Made by a program: the position numbers and the translations under genes. 64,000 bases of DNA from Yersinia enterocolitica (GTDB lineage Bacteria; Pseudomonadota; Gammaproteobacteria; Enterobacterales; Enterobacteriaceae). The DNA is taken from assembly GCA_002082245.2 (NCBI GenBank), contig NBTC02000002.1, forward strand, positions 2,232,001-2,296,000, given 5' to 3'. Shown one piece after another: positions 1 to 9,635 of this stretch. Position 1 is the first letter of the stretch; each line of letters starts with the position of its first letter. Below the pieces are notes generated by a model. The model did not search any database. It was not told the DNA's origin and was given only the letters and a program-made list of their open reading frames with translations.

Positions 1-111
1 TCGCCCCGCCTCCTCATAGCGCCGCACACACACTAAAAACTCGAAATAGGGTAATGAAAATGCGGTCGACTGCTCTACCGTTGATGCTAATTCAGCCGTT
101 TTTTCCACCAT
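1..111 (-). CDS. rscC: HMW1C-like cytoplasmic N-glycosyltransferase, N-terminal fragment (RscC)
   Basis: An open frame starts with ATG at 109-111, behind an AAGGTGAGC ribosome site, and runs off the left window edge after 37 codons. The readable residues include PYFEFLV and RRYEEAGR. These resemble the N-terminal alpha-helical segment of HMW1C-type glycosyltransferases, where a conserved F-E...Y-E-x-A pattern occurs. It lies directly downstream of, and on the same strand as, the exoprotein gene, giving the order pore-exoprotein-third gene. That is the order of H. influenzae hmwB-A-C and of Y. enterocolitica rscBAC. HMW1C enzymes add hexoses to asparagine in N-X-S/T of the partner adhesin in the cytoplasm before secretion. 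Only the start is visible, so the assignment leans on gene order; the catalytic domain is outside the window. Confidence 0.62.
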   Translation of the reverse strand, partial: MVEKTAELASTVEQSTAFSLPYFEFLVCVRRYEEAGR

Positions 112-199
112 TGTCAGCTCACCTTGTCACATCGACATCACGATTTCTCTAGCAAATTTAGAGAGTTAAAAATCCATTACTCCTGACCCGATATTTTAG

Positions 200-3100
200 T
201 CAGGGGTTCCACTTACCGAGAACATGGGTCCCGCATAGCTCGTGCTCATTGGTAACCTGTTCGGAGGTTATACCCTTAGGAATACAAACCGTGAGGCTGA
301 TATGGTCTGTACTATCATGCTCATATTCAGTCAGGATAGAGGGCGGTAAAGTTTGTGTTTCGAGGGCGCCGAGAATTTGATTTCGTCTTATGAGTAACGA
401 GGCTGATTCCCCCCCCTCCTGAGACTGAGCTACCTGCGTACTATCTCCAGTCGATTTCTCACCGGGGTTAGGGGCCGACCTGACTTTACCGCCAAAATTA
501 TTTTTATTAACAGGTTTGCCATTGATAATCACATTGTCACCAATATTCTCCGGCAAGGTGAAAAACACCGATGGCTTATATGAGCCGGTATTCCCGCCAA
601 GCGTAATGTCAGTTATCGCTGCATAATCATTGAGGAAAATACCATGAGTATTACCGGAACGGCCGTTCACCCTCCCCCCACTAATTGGGCCACCAATATG
701 CACACCATGACCATCACCTGCGGCATCACCATTAATCGTCGTATTGCCGCTGTTGAATACTAGCCCCGTGATCTCCACGCCATGACCATCGCTGGCATTA
801 CCGCCTAAGGTGGTGTCATTCAGCGTATTGTTGCCGCCGAACTGAACACCGGTGCCTTTCTCACCGCTAGCATTGCCGATCACCGTCAGCAGATCATCCG
901 CTGCAGGGCCACTGAGCGAGGCGTTTTCACCAATATCAACACCGGTGCCATTAGTGGTATCGCCTTGCACCACGCTGCCGTTGCCACCTGTCAGATTAGC
1001 GGCGAACTCTACCCCCTTACCGTCCGGGCTGTTACCGTTGAGGATGGCGTGGTCCAGATTACTGTCATTTGCCACCTTGATGCCGCTGCCATTAGCTGAT
1101 GTACCATTAATTGTGCCGCCACTGACTGCCCCTCCAAGCTGGACACCGTTGCCATTCTCCGATTGCCCCCCAATCGTGGTATTACCTTCATTTTGTAGTA
1201 AGCCATTAATATCCACCCCGGTGCCGTTAGTGGCATTCCCCGTCAGGGTGGTGTTATCAAGGAGATTGATACCGTCAAGCTGCACGCCGGTGCCATTCTC
1301 GCCGGTGGCGTTGCCGGTAACATTGAGCAGATCACCCAGGCCACCGCCCTCCAGGAGGATTTGTTTACCAATGTCCACCCCGGTGCCGTTAGTGGTATCG
1401 CCCTGTACCGCACTGCCATTGCGGCCAGTGAGGTTACCGGCGATCTCCACCCCCTTACCGTCCGGGCTGTTGCCGTTGAGGATGGCGTGGTCCAGATTAC
1501 TGTCATTTGCCACCTTGATGCCGCTGCCATTAGCTGATGTACCATTAATTGTGCCGCCACTGACTGCCCCTCCAAGCTGGACACCGTTGCCATTCTCCGA
1601 TTGACCCCCAATCGTGGTGTTACCTTCATTTTGTAGTAAGCCATTAATATCCACCCCGGTGCCGTTAGTGGCATTCCCCGTTAGGGTGGTGTTATCAAGG
1701 AGATTGATACCGTCAAACTGCACGCCGGTGCCATTCTCGCCGGTGGCGTTGCCGGTAACATTGAGCAGGTCACCCAGGCCACCGCCCTCCAGGAGGATTT
1801 GTTTACCAATGTCCACCCCGGTGCCGTTAGTGGTATCGCCCTGTACCGCACTGCCATTGCGGCCAGTGAGGTTACCGGCGATCTCCACCCCTTTGCCGTC
1901 AGAGCTGTTACCGTTAATGATGGTGTTATTAAGTTGGATATCACCATCAACTTTGACACCCGTCCCCCTGTCCGAGTTGCCATTAACCGTGCCGCCAGCG
2001 ATCGCCCCGTTCAGCGCCACCCCGTTGCCGCCAGTGGCAATACCCACCACGCGAGTATTGCCGTTATTCACCAGCGGACCGGCAATATCAACACCGGTAC
2101 CCTGAGTGGCGCTACCGTTTAGCGTGGTATTATCAAGGGTATTATTACCTTCCAGTTGCACACCGGTGCCTTTATCGCCCATCGCATTACCGTTGACAGC
2201 AAACAGATCGTCCGTACCACCACCAGTGAGAGTGGCATCTCTATCGATATACACTCCCGTGCCGTTAACCACTTCACCCTGTACTGCGCTGCCGTGGCTA
2301 CCTGACAGGCGGCCCACGATCTCCACCCCTTTACCATCCGAACTATTTCCCACCAGCACGGTATCATTCAGCACCGTGTCGCCATTGACGCCAACCCCAG
2401 AACCAGAATCGGAGATGCCATTGATGCGGCTGTCATCAAGCACACCATTCATAACTTGAACACCAATGCCACTGGCCGCAGTCCCATTCACCACACTGTC
2501 GCTCAGTTGGCCATTAACCCACACACCAATACCGCTGCCGGAAGCAGTGCCGTTCAATACCGTATTGCCTTGATTGGTCAGTGGGCCGATGATATGCAAT
2601 GCAATACCATCCACAGCCGAGCCATTTAAGCTGGTATTACTTAAATCATTATTGCCATTGAGTTTTATCCCAGTACCGGTATCTGTTGTTGCCACCCCAT
2701 TTAGTGTCAGCAAATCGGTTTCACTGGTGCCGATGACATATAAATTTTCTGCTATATCCATGCCATAACCAACACCATCGGTGCTGCCATTAATAACACT
2801 CTGATGGACACCCTTTATATCATTGGCAATCTCTACGCCGATGCCATTAGTACTACTGCCATTGAGCGTGGCATTATCTAACACGGCATGAGTGACAATA
2901 TTAGAACCCGGCAGTGGATCAATTTTCACACCATTGCCATTAATTGATTCTCCGGTCAGAGTGGTATCAGTAATAGTGGCATTGCCGCTAATGCGCAGAC
3001 CTTCGGCATGGGTTGAACTCCCGGTGACATTAATATGATTAATTTGATGCTCGGCACTGAAGAGGTGAACACCGGCGCTATCAATACTGGTTCCTTCAAT

Positions 3101-6100
3101 CGTGACCGGGCCGGTACCGTTATTAACCACACCGGAAATAGCAACCCCAATACCTTCGACACTACTGCCGCTAATGAGAGTGTCACCCTCGCCACTTAAT
3201 ATCACGCTATTATTACTGGCAGGAAAGTTAATGCCGACACCGCTGGTTGAGCGCCCTTCCATTTTGAAAGAACCATTATTGTTTATCGTTAACTGAGCTG
3301 CATCTGTATGGGTAATACCCCCTCCGCCAGCAGTCGCTGGTGCCCCTTTATTTTCACCGAGGAGAGATAATTGGCTACCTTTAGCAATATTGAGTGTATT
3401 CACCCCATTAAAATCAATCCCTTTGCGGGTAGCACCATTGCCTTCTGTCTCGCCTTGAAACGCAATATTCCCTTCAACCGACAAGGTACTATTGGCTCTA
3501 AAACCAACGCCTGAGCCCTGCGTCGTATTAAATGCTTTACCGATCATCGAACCATTTTTGGCTTTTATACTGATATTCCCCCCCAAACTTAATGCAGTGC
3601 TTAATGAAGTCGGTAAAGCGGCCAGTGTTTCAGAATAAACAGTAACATTCCCCGCAGTAGCATTAAGTTCTACATCAGTAAAATAAACATGTCTCGACCC
3701 CTGAGACAGACCATTGATATCAATATTGTGCTCAGTTGATGTCAGCGTCGTATTTAATAGATAGACAGATGCTCGCGTAGCAGCCCCCATATCAGCCTTA
3801 CCATTTAAGGTGATATTTCCTTGTGCATTAAGATTATTATGTGACGTATTTGAATCCCCTTGAATAAAAATCCCTCCGCCATCACCGGTGGCAACTCCCG
3901 TCAGATTAATATCTTTCTTAGCATTAAAAATGGTATTTGGCTTAATCAAAATACCTTCTTTTTCGGAGGTTACATTGGCATTAATATCACCTGTTGTAGC
4001 AGTAATATTAGATTCACGTATTGCCAATCCGGCAGAGCTAGTCGAGTTAGAGACAACGTTAACCTCATTTGCTGTGAGATCTAAATTGGCCCAGGTTATG
4101 CCTTTTGAACCATTGTTATTTACTGTGAAGTTTCCGTTTTTAGTTTCAATATTAGCCCCATCAATACCAATACCCGCCCCTGAAGTATTGCCATGATTAT
4201 TGGCTTCTATTGATATATCTTTCCCCGCAGTGATATTTACTTTGTTAGATGAGGTCCCATTTATTGTCACCGCCTCCACAGCGAGTGCTGAGGTATTGGC
4301 AACTAATAGTATATATTGGCCTGCCGTCATCGCACCATTACCGCTGAACCCGAAGGCTTTATGTGCGGCGGAGGTTAAATTGGTTCTAATATCATTTTTA
4401 GCAGTAAGAACTGTATTCTTCATCAATACAACTTCATTACCGATGATATTACCATTCATCAAAATATTATCGGCACTGATAGTGACATTATTGAAAGGAC
4501 TGCCTTTGACCCCACTGATATTTAAATTAAAATCTCCTTCCTGTGCTTTTATATTGGCAAAATCCGCAACAACTGTGGTACCGATTTCCGTTCCTTCATT
4601 AACCGCCACCAGCGATATATTACCACCGGCAGTCATATTGACCTGAACACTACTGGAGTTACCACTTATCCTGATGGCATCAGCACCCGCAACTGTAGAG
4701 TTCGTGGTTACACCTTTCAGATTAATATCGCCACTGGCATTTATATTAGTGTTACCTGAGATCCACAGCCCTTTATTGGTAGTAGTGGCATCAACATCAA
4801 TATTACCGGCAGTCGCCGTAAGGTTACTATCTCTAAGTAATAAACCATCAACTCCAGTGATATTGATATTTAATTTAACACTATTTCCATTAACTTGTGA
4901 TTCCTTTATCCGTAACCCAAGATTAGTCTGGGTAAAGATATCACCATTGATATCAAATAAAACATTGCCAGACTTAGAATAAATACTGCCATTAATAAAA
5001 TCCATTCCACCATATGCACTACCATTGGTATTTACCAGGAATGTGATATCTTTATCACCGGTAATGGTTGCATTCGTAAATGTGCCTACCCACGAACTTT
5101 TAGAATTGGACTTAAGAGCAAATAAAATATTACCCGAACCAGTCAAGACTGAATCCTCAGATATATCAATACCCCGCCACCCTTGCCCATTAGCATTACT
5201 ACTTTCACCCGCTATACGCGTTTCACCTGCTACAGAAATATTAGCAGCATGACTGATACTCACCCCAATTTGCGATGCCACCCCAGCATTTCCTTCAAGA
5301 GTGAGATTGCCGACATCATATTTCCCACCCATAATAATAATACGAGTCGCACTGTTATCATTGGCATGTTTTGCCAATAAATCCCCTTTATTTAACAACA
5401 CATCACTATTATTTAATGTAATAACAGAGTCGGCAGTAGAATTACCCGCTAATAAATTAAGATTCAGCTTGCCAAGATTAGCGGTAATATTATTGTTAAT
5501 AACAACATTGCCGTCAGCATGTAACGTCAGCGTAGCATCGCCACCCGCTGTTTTATTGATATCAGCCTCTAGCGTAATATTGCACCAGCGGCAATTGGTT
5601 AAAGTGTGATTAGTGGTAGTCACCGTCACATTGGTGCCGCGATCGAGTTGAGTATTGATACTGCTATTCAATATTTGCGCTACCTTGACCGTCGGAGCGA
5701 AAACCTGGGTATTTTTCACATATCCAGCAGGAATGTCCCCAATCTGAACCATTACCCCGCTTTCAGCACCACTACCAACAATACTTACCTCTGCGGGATC
5801 AAGTAACCAACTCCCCTGACTACCATGAATAGCCGCAGTATCAACCTGACCAAAAGCCTGTAAATTACGGTTACTGGATGTCTCTACCTGCCCACCATTA
5901 CCTGACTGTAGCCCACCACGAGCATAAATATTGCCATAGAAGCCAGTGTAATCTTCTGACCAGAGCACGGCGGTACCACCCGACCCGTGGTTTGAAGCAG
6001 AAACATCAATATCCGCACCTTTATCCATGACGACTGCTCGGGCATTTTTTATCGCATTATTTTTACCCTGCCAATCGCCCCCGACCAGGACTTTGCTACC

Positions 6101-7186
6101 GCCCTCAGCCCCGCGAGCATCAATTTTGCTCGTTTCGACCAAATGTATCTTTTCACCTTGCAAGATAACATTCCCGCCACGGCCCTGCGCACTACTGACA
6201 TCAATAACACCTTGCTGGCTCACCACCCCTTCACTGCCGCCATCGAGGTAAATAACGCCATTTTTTTCAGATAAACTATGCGCCTGCAAAATACCGGTAT
6301 TATCAATCACAGTATTCATTAACATCTCTTTGCCGCGCGCTGTCAGTTGGATAACCCCGCCATCAGCCTGAATCAGCCCGCCGTTTTGCAACAAAGTACT
6401 GACCTGTTCACCCTGGACTTGCACACTCAGCAAGCTGCCGTGATCCAGATTAAGGGTGACACGACTCCCGCTCGCTAATGCTACTTTTCCTTGCGGCGAC
6501 GCGATAACACCGGAAGCCTGATTATCAACCTGCTGGCCAATCAGCGCGATATAGCCACCAGTGGTGGTGTGCAAATTAGCCTGATTAACCAACTTGCCTT
6601 CATGTTTTCGGCTGGTCAACGTATAGCGCCCAGAAATAAAATCCTGATTTGACATGGATTTAGTACTGGCAACCAAACCACCAACATCAACTTGCGCACC
6701 TTTTCCAAACAGAATGCCATTCGGATTAAGTAAAAAGACCTGTCCATTCGCTTTTAGGCTGCCATATATCTGCGATGCATCGCGACCAAGCACCCGGTTC
6801 AGCGCAATACTCTGCTGCCCTGGCTGGTTATAAATAACGCTGTTCCCCTGCGCGATATCAAAGCTGCCCCAATTGATTGCCAACTTATCGCTTTGCTGAG
6901 TCACGGTAAGGGTGGTGTTGTGAACATTCAACACACCTTGACCGATAATAATATTGCCGTTAACCGGCAGTGAGGGATGGGCGAATACCCGTAGCGGTAA
7001 TATGCCAAGAGCTAATCCCGTCATGATGACCAGGTGGCTTAATATTCCAGCTTTTGTATTATTGTCATTAATGACTTTTTTGCCGCCAGACGAAAAGGAC
7101 CGTCCGTAAGCTCGGGTAAACTCTCCGACAGCAATTAAACATCCCAACCGACGGCAGAAAATAAGTTTGTATAATTTACTGTTCAT
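200..7186 (-). CDS. rscA: Two-partner secretion exoprotein/adhesin, HMW1/FHA family (RscA)
   Basis: This is a 2328-residue secreted TpsA protein. Residues 1-25 form an extended signal peptide region (ESPR: LYKLIF, RRLG, EFTRAYGR). A hydrophobic core follows, with probable cleavage after VFA near residue 69. Residues about 70-320 are the TPS/haemagglutination-activity domain needed for recognition by the pore, with NPNGI at 154-158. The middle is a beta-helix-like region rich in N-I-T-A-G and G-N-I turns. From about residue 1400 it becomes short repeats of the type NGTGVxI/LxNTTLxGNA, with many N-X-S/T sequons and two nearly identical 146-residue units. The C-terminus carries Cys2301 and Cys2318. 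HMW1 also has a C-terminal cysteine pair, which anchors it to the cell surface. It starts 40 nt after rscB, so they are probably cotranscribed. The family and secretion route are secure; the name rscA is inferred from the B-A-C order. Confidence 0.85.
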   Translation of the reverse strand: MNSKLYKLIFCRRLGCLIAVGEFTRAYGRSFSSGGKKVINDNNTKAGILSHLVIMTGLALGILPLRVFAHPSLPVNGNIIIGQGVLNVHNTTLTVTQQSDKLAINWGSFDIAQGNSVIYNQPGQQSIALNRVLGRDASQIYGSLKANGQVFLLNPNGILFGKGAQVDVGGLVASTKSMSNQDFISGRYTLTSRKHEGKLVNQANLHTTTGGYIALIGQQVDNQASGVIASPQGKVALASGSRVTLNLDHGSLLSVQVQGEQVSTLLQNGGLIQADGGVIQLTARGKEMLMNTVIDNTGILQAHSLSEKNGVIYLDGGSEGVVSQQGVIDVSSAQGRGGNVILQGEKIHLVETSKIDARGAEGGSKVLVGGDWQGKNNAIKNARAVVMDKGADIDVSASNHGSGGTAVLWSEDYTGFYGNIYARGGLQSGNGGQVETSSNRNLQAFGQVDTAAIHGSQGSWLLDPAEVSIVGSGAESGVMVQIGDIPAGYVKNTQVFAPTVKVAQILNSSINTQLDRGTNVTVTTTNHTLTNCRWCNITLEADINKTAGGDATLTLHADGNVVINNNITANLGKLNLNLLAGNSTADSVITLNNSDVLLNKGDLLAKHANDNSATRIIIMGGKYDVGNLTLEGNAGVASQIGVSISHAANISVAGETRIAGESSNANGQGWRGIDISEDSVLTGSGNILFALKSNSKSSWVGTFTNATITGDKDITFLVNTNGSAYGGMDFINGSIYSKSGNVLFDINGDIFTQTNLGLRIKESQVNGNSVKLNINITGVDGLLLRDSNLTATAGNIDVDATTTNKGLWISGNTNINASGDINLKGVTTNSTVAGADAIRISGNSSSVQVNMTAGGNISLVAVNEGTEIGTTVVADFANIKAQEGDFNLNISGVKGSPFNNVTISADNILMNGNIIGNEVVLMKNTVLTAKNDIRTNLTSAAHKAFGFSGNGAMTAGQYILLVANTSALAVEAVTINGTSSNKVNITAGKDISIEANNHGNTSGAGIGIDGANIETKNGNFTVNNNGSKGITWANLDLTANEVNVVSNSTSSAGLAIRESNITATTGDINANVTSEKEGILIKPNTIFNAKKDINLTGVATGDGGGIFIQGDSNTSHNNLNAQGNITLNGKADMGAATRASVYLLNTTLTSTEHNIDINGLSQGSRHVYFTDVELNATAGNVTVYSETLAALPTSLSTALSLGGNISIKAKNGSMIGKAFNTTQGSGVGFRANSTLSVEGNIAFQGETEGNGATRKGIDFNGVNTLNIAKGSQLSLLGENKGAPATAGGGGITHTDAAQLTINNNGSFKMEGRSTSGVGINFPASNNSVILSGEGDTLISGSSVEGIGVAISGVVNNGTGPVTIEGTSIDSAGVHLFSAEHQINHINVTGSSTHAEGLRISGNATITDTTLTGESINGNGVKIDPLPGSNIVTHAVLDNATLNGSSTNGIGVEIANDIKGVHQSVINGSTDGVGYGMDIAENLYVIGTSETDLLTLNGVATTDTGTGIKLNGNNDLSNTSLNGSAVDGIALHIIGPLTNQGNTVLNGTASGSGIGVWVNGQLSDSVVNGTAASGIGVQVMNGVLDDSRINGISDSGSGVGVNGDTVLNDTVLVGNSSDGKGVEIVGRLSGSHGSAVQGEVVNGTGVYIDRDATLTGGGTDDLFAVNGNAMGDKGTGVQLEGNNTLDNTTLNGSATQGTGVDIAGPLVNNGNTRVVGIATGGNGVALNGAIAGGTVNGNSDRGTGVKVDGDIQLNNTIINGNSSDGKGVEIAGNLTGRNGSAVQGDTTNGTGVDIGKQILLEGGGLGDLLNVTGNATGENGTGVQFDGINLLDNTTLTGNATNGTGVDINGLLQNEGNTTIGGQSENGNGVQLGGAVSGGTINGTSANGSGIKVANDSNLDHAILNGNSPDGKGVEIAGNLTGRNGSAVQGDTTNGTGVDIGKQILLEGGGLGDLLNVTGNATGENGTGVQLDGINLLDNTTLTGNATNGTGVDINGLLQNEGNTTIGGQSENGNGVQLGGAVSGGTINGTSANGSGIKVANDSNLDHAILNGNSPDGKGVEFAANLTGGNGSVVQGDTTNGTGVDIGENASLSGPAADDLLTVIGNASGEKGTGVQFGGNNTLNDTTLGGNASDGHGVEITGLVFNSGNTTINGDAAGDGHGVHIGGPISGGRVNGRSGNTHGIFLNDYAAITDITLGGNTGSYKPSVFFTLPENIGDNVIINGKPVNKNNFGGKVRSAPNPGEKSTGDSTQVAQSQEGGESASLLIRRNQILGALETQTLPPSILTEYEHDSTDHISLTVCIPKGITSEQVTNEHELCGTHVLGKWNP
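1011..1886 (-). repeat. Two near-identical 438-bp tandem repeat units inside rscA
   Basis: Positions 1011-1448 and 1449-1886 read almost base for base the same, with about six differences by eye. The frame is kept and each unit encodes 146 residues. Flanking units on both sides are clearly related but much more diverged. This indicates a recent duplication or gene conversion within an older repeat array. Confidence 0.92.
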
Positions 7187-7226
7187 TATTCACGTCCATT
7201 AAATCTGACAAATATGCCAATAAGCG

Positions 7227-9020
7227 CTAAAACATCTTGTAAGCGCTAAGCCAAAGTTGGTCGTTATCCGGTTGTGCAATTGCAGCCTGGCCGGTTCGAT
7301 GTGCCCAAGTCAGATTCAAGGTGTAATCTGCCGGACGAAAGAGTGTGATATAGGCACCAAAGCCAGACAGGTTAATATTATTCCCCGTCAGGCCCGCGAT
7401 AGGCTGGCGATAGTAAGAGCCCCACCCTTGGTCAAAAAATGCCGCGAAGGTGATTTGATTCCCAGTTCCTGCCCATGTGGGAAGTAAGAGTTGCCAATGG
7501 GTGCGTAATTCGGTAGTGAAAAGAGTGCCTTTATCCACCGCCCCTTCACCAATGCCATAGGCGCGCACCGCCAGCGGCCCACCTAATAACAGTTTTTGTG
7601 AGCTATCAAGATTCTTACTGGCTATTTGACCGGTAAATTGGTTGAAAAAGGTGAAATAAGGGCCAAAACCCTGATCATGACCGGCACGATAATTAAAACG
7701 GGCAAAAGTGCCACCAATACCAGTTAAGGAATTCATGCTTTGACTGAATTCGTCATCCAATGACAGATGGCCTGCCGTACCCAGTAAAGTAAAATTACTG
7801 AGTCCTCTAGGTACTGCGGTAAACGTACCACCAAGACCAAACTCACCGGCATCCAGATTGCGCTTTTGTTCTGGCAGCATAATCAGTGAATCACGCATTC
7901 TGCTCTGATAATAACCGGTATTCACATCAATTCTAGCTGCCGAATTACGGATCCACGGATGGCGTAAATTAATGCCCCAAGTGTTAGAATGGCCATGAGC
8001 ATCCAATATTTCGAAAGGCCCCTTTAGGGTATAATCCAGATAACTATAATTAAGCGCTGCACGGGTGCCATAAGTATTAATGGGGAAGTTGTAATCCAAC
8101 ATGCCATTGAATACATCTACCGAGCTGGATAAAATCAAATCAGTACGTAGTTGATCACCCCAGCCGGTCATATTATTGAGTACCCCACCGACTAATAACC
8201 GATTATGACCAGAATAATCATTACCCTGGTTATCCACACCGAGATATCCCATCGCAGTCTGTCCTGGGGATATATCAGCATAAACTCTCGTCATTCCCGA
8301 TTGAGTTCCCGGTTTTAATGCCAAAGCAGCATCAACCCCCGGAATTCCATTAAGAATAAGGGTGGTGCGTTCAAGGCGGGATAACTCAGCCGGAGAAGCG
8401 GCACAATCTTTATTGCCAACAAAACCCACTTCTTTGCTACAACTATTACTTTCAATCACCGCAGTAGCAAAATCAGTATTCAACCGGCTCTGATTATTAA
8501 TCTCCGGTTTATCTAATCTGCCAGCAATAATACGAACTATGACAACACCTTCACGGATAGTTTGTGGTGGCAATATTGCCTGAGTGGCAACAAATCCTTG
8601 TTGTCGATAAAAGCGAGTTACCGCTAACGTCATGGCTTGTAAATCATTAAAGGTTAATTGTTGCCCCAACCAAGGCGTAATTACGGCGCGTAGTGCTTTA
8701 TTATTTCCGTTACTGTGCCGTAATAACTGGGTATCACCCTCGAATCTAACCTCACGTAACATGATTCTTCCCGCCGAGGTAGAACCGCCAAACGATGTAG
8801 GAGGGAGCAAAGGTGGAAGTTTGATTTCAGCTTCCTGTGGCACACGCAATGGCACCGGCGTTGTTTGCCGTATTTCGTTACTAATCACACCCGCATTCGG
8901 TACATTTATGACCTGAGGAGCGGCGACTACCTGTGAGCAAAAAAAAAGGGCAAACATGATTACTGTGGAACTCAGTTTAGTCTGATACCGTAATTTTTCT
9001 GGATAATAAAAATGTCGCAT
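7227..9020 (-). CDS. rscB: Two-partner secretion outer membrane pore, FhaC/HMW1B/ShlB family (RscB)
   Basis: A 597-residue Omp85-superfamily TpsB transporter. The N-terminus has a hydrophobic signal segment (VIMFALFFCSQVVAA). Two POTRA-like periplasmic regions follow (about residues 70-230, including FEGDTQLLRHS and LTLAVTRFYRQQGFVATQA). The rest is a 16-strand beta-barrel with typical motifs such as GYLGVDNQGNDYSGHNRL and the late LLGGPLAVRAYG motif (VRGF/Y-type conserved loop). It ends with an aromatic residue (YKMF), typical of barrel proteins. It lies just upstream of the exoprotein gene and should recognise that protein's TPS domain and thread it through the outer membrane. Length and motifs fit the family. 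The name follows the B-A-C locus order. Confidence 0.88.
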   Translation of the reverse strand: MRHFYYPEKLRYQTKLSSTVIMFALFFCSQVVAAPQVINVPNAGVISNEIRQTTPVPLRVPQEAEIKLPPLLPPTSFGGSTSAGRIMLREVRFEGDTQLLRHSNGNNKALRAVITPWLGQQLTFNDLQAMTLAVTRFYRQQGFVATQAILPPQTIREGVVIVRIIAGRLDKPEINNQSRLNTDFATAVIESNSCSKEVGFVGNKDCAASPAELSRLERTTLILNGIPGVDAALALKPGTQSGMTRVYADISPGQTAMGYLGVDNQGNDYSGHNRLLVGGVLNNMTGWGDQLRTDLILSSSVDVFNGMLDYNFPINTYGTRAALNYSYLDYTLKGPFEILDAHGHSNTWGINLRHPWIRNSAARIDVNTGYYQSRMRDSLIMLPEQKRNLDAGEFGLGGTFTAVPRGLSNFTLLGTAGHLSLDDEFSQSMNSLTGIGGTFARFNYRAGHDQGFGPYFTFFNQFTGQIASKNLDSSQKLLLGGPLAVRAYGIGEGAVDKGTLFTTELRTHWQLLLPTWAGTGNQITFAAFFDQGWGSYYRQPIAGLTGNNINLSGFGAYITLFRPADYTLNLTWAHRTGQAAIAQPDNDQLWLSAYKMF

Positions 9021-9635
9021 AAAATACGCCTGCTTAGCATGATGATCACGCCAGTTTAAATAATAAGAACCTCCGTCATTTAATACTGGCCCACATAGTT
9101 GATTTTAGTTAGCAAGTTAATAAAGTGATTAAATAAACATAAAATAGAATGTAAAATGGCATGACAAATTAATAAATACCAACATCCCAAAGAGTAACCT
9201 CTGTTGGTTCAGACTAATATTCATCTCACACGTATAACAAATAGTTATTTATGGTAGATATTTCATTATCGACATGAAACAATAATAGATTCACATACAA
9301 ATAAATAATCAAAGTAATTAGAATTTAAATAGGGAGTGAAGTAATAACTTAACAAAATGAAAACACACATTAAAATAATAGCCAGCCAGCCAAATAACAC
9401 CAACTACAATTACAGTAAAAGAAATAATAAGCCACATGGAATACTAATAATAACAATAAAAAACATTAATCGTATTTTAAAACAGCCTAAATACCCGCTA
9501 ATCACTTAAATATGAACAATGCTTTTTATAATTATAATTAGATATAGTAATTTAAATAATAAAAAGCCCCGCATTACTTAACGGGGTCACTATATTCTGG
9601 TTCAGACCATCACCGAGTACCATGAATAATTTTTG
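9021..9635. other. AT-rich 615-bp intergenic region upstream of rscB
   Basis: No convincing coding frame is present. The region is far more AT-rich than its neighbours, with long A/T runs and many stop codons in all frames. It must contain the rscB promoter (minus strand) and it holds the mtnK terminator at its right end. Its composition is what is seen at H-NS-silenced promoters of acquired adhesin loci; binding itself is inference. Confidence 0.7.
9560..9588 (-). terminator. Rho-independent terminator of mtnK
   Basis: On the minus strand CCCCG (9582-9586) pairs with CGGGG (9567-9571) around a 10-nt loop, followed by CTTTTTATTATT. It lies 48 nt after the mtnK stop codon. Confidence 0.8.

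Noticed and set aside
1011..1886. CRISPR-like or satellite repeat
   Set aside because: The two units are 438 bp, in frame and continuous with a coding sequence. There are no short repeats with unique spacers and no cas genes.
852..2459. Long plus-strand frames opposite the rscA repeats (852-1604, 1614-2105, 2106-2459), proline/serine/leucine-rich
   Set aside because: They are antisense shadows created by the biased codons of the N-G-T-G-V repeats. They have no ribosome sites and no family resemblance, and the repeated unit simply repeats them.
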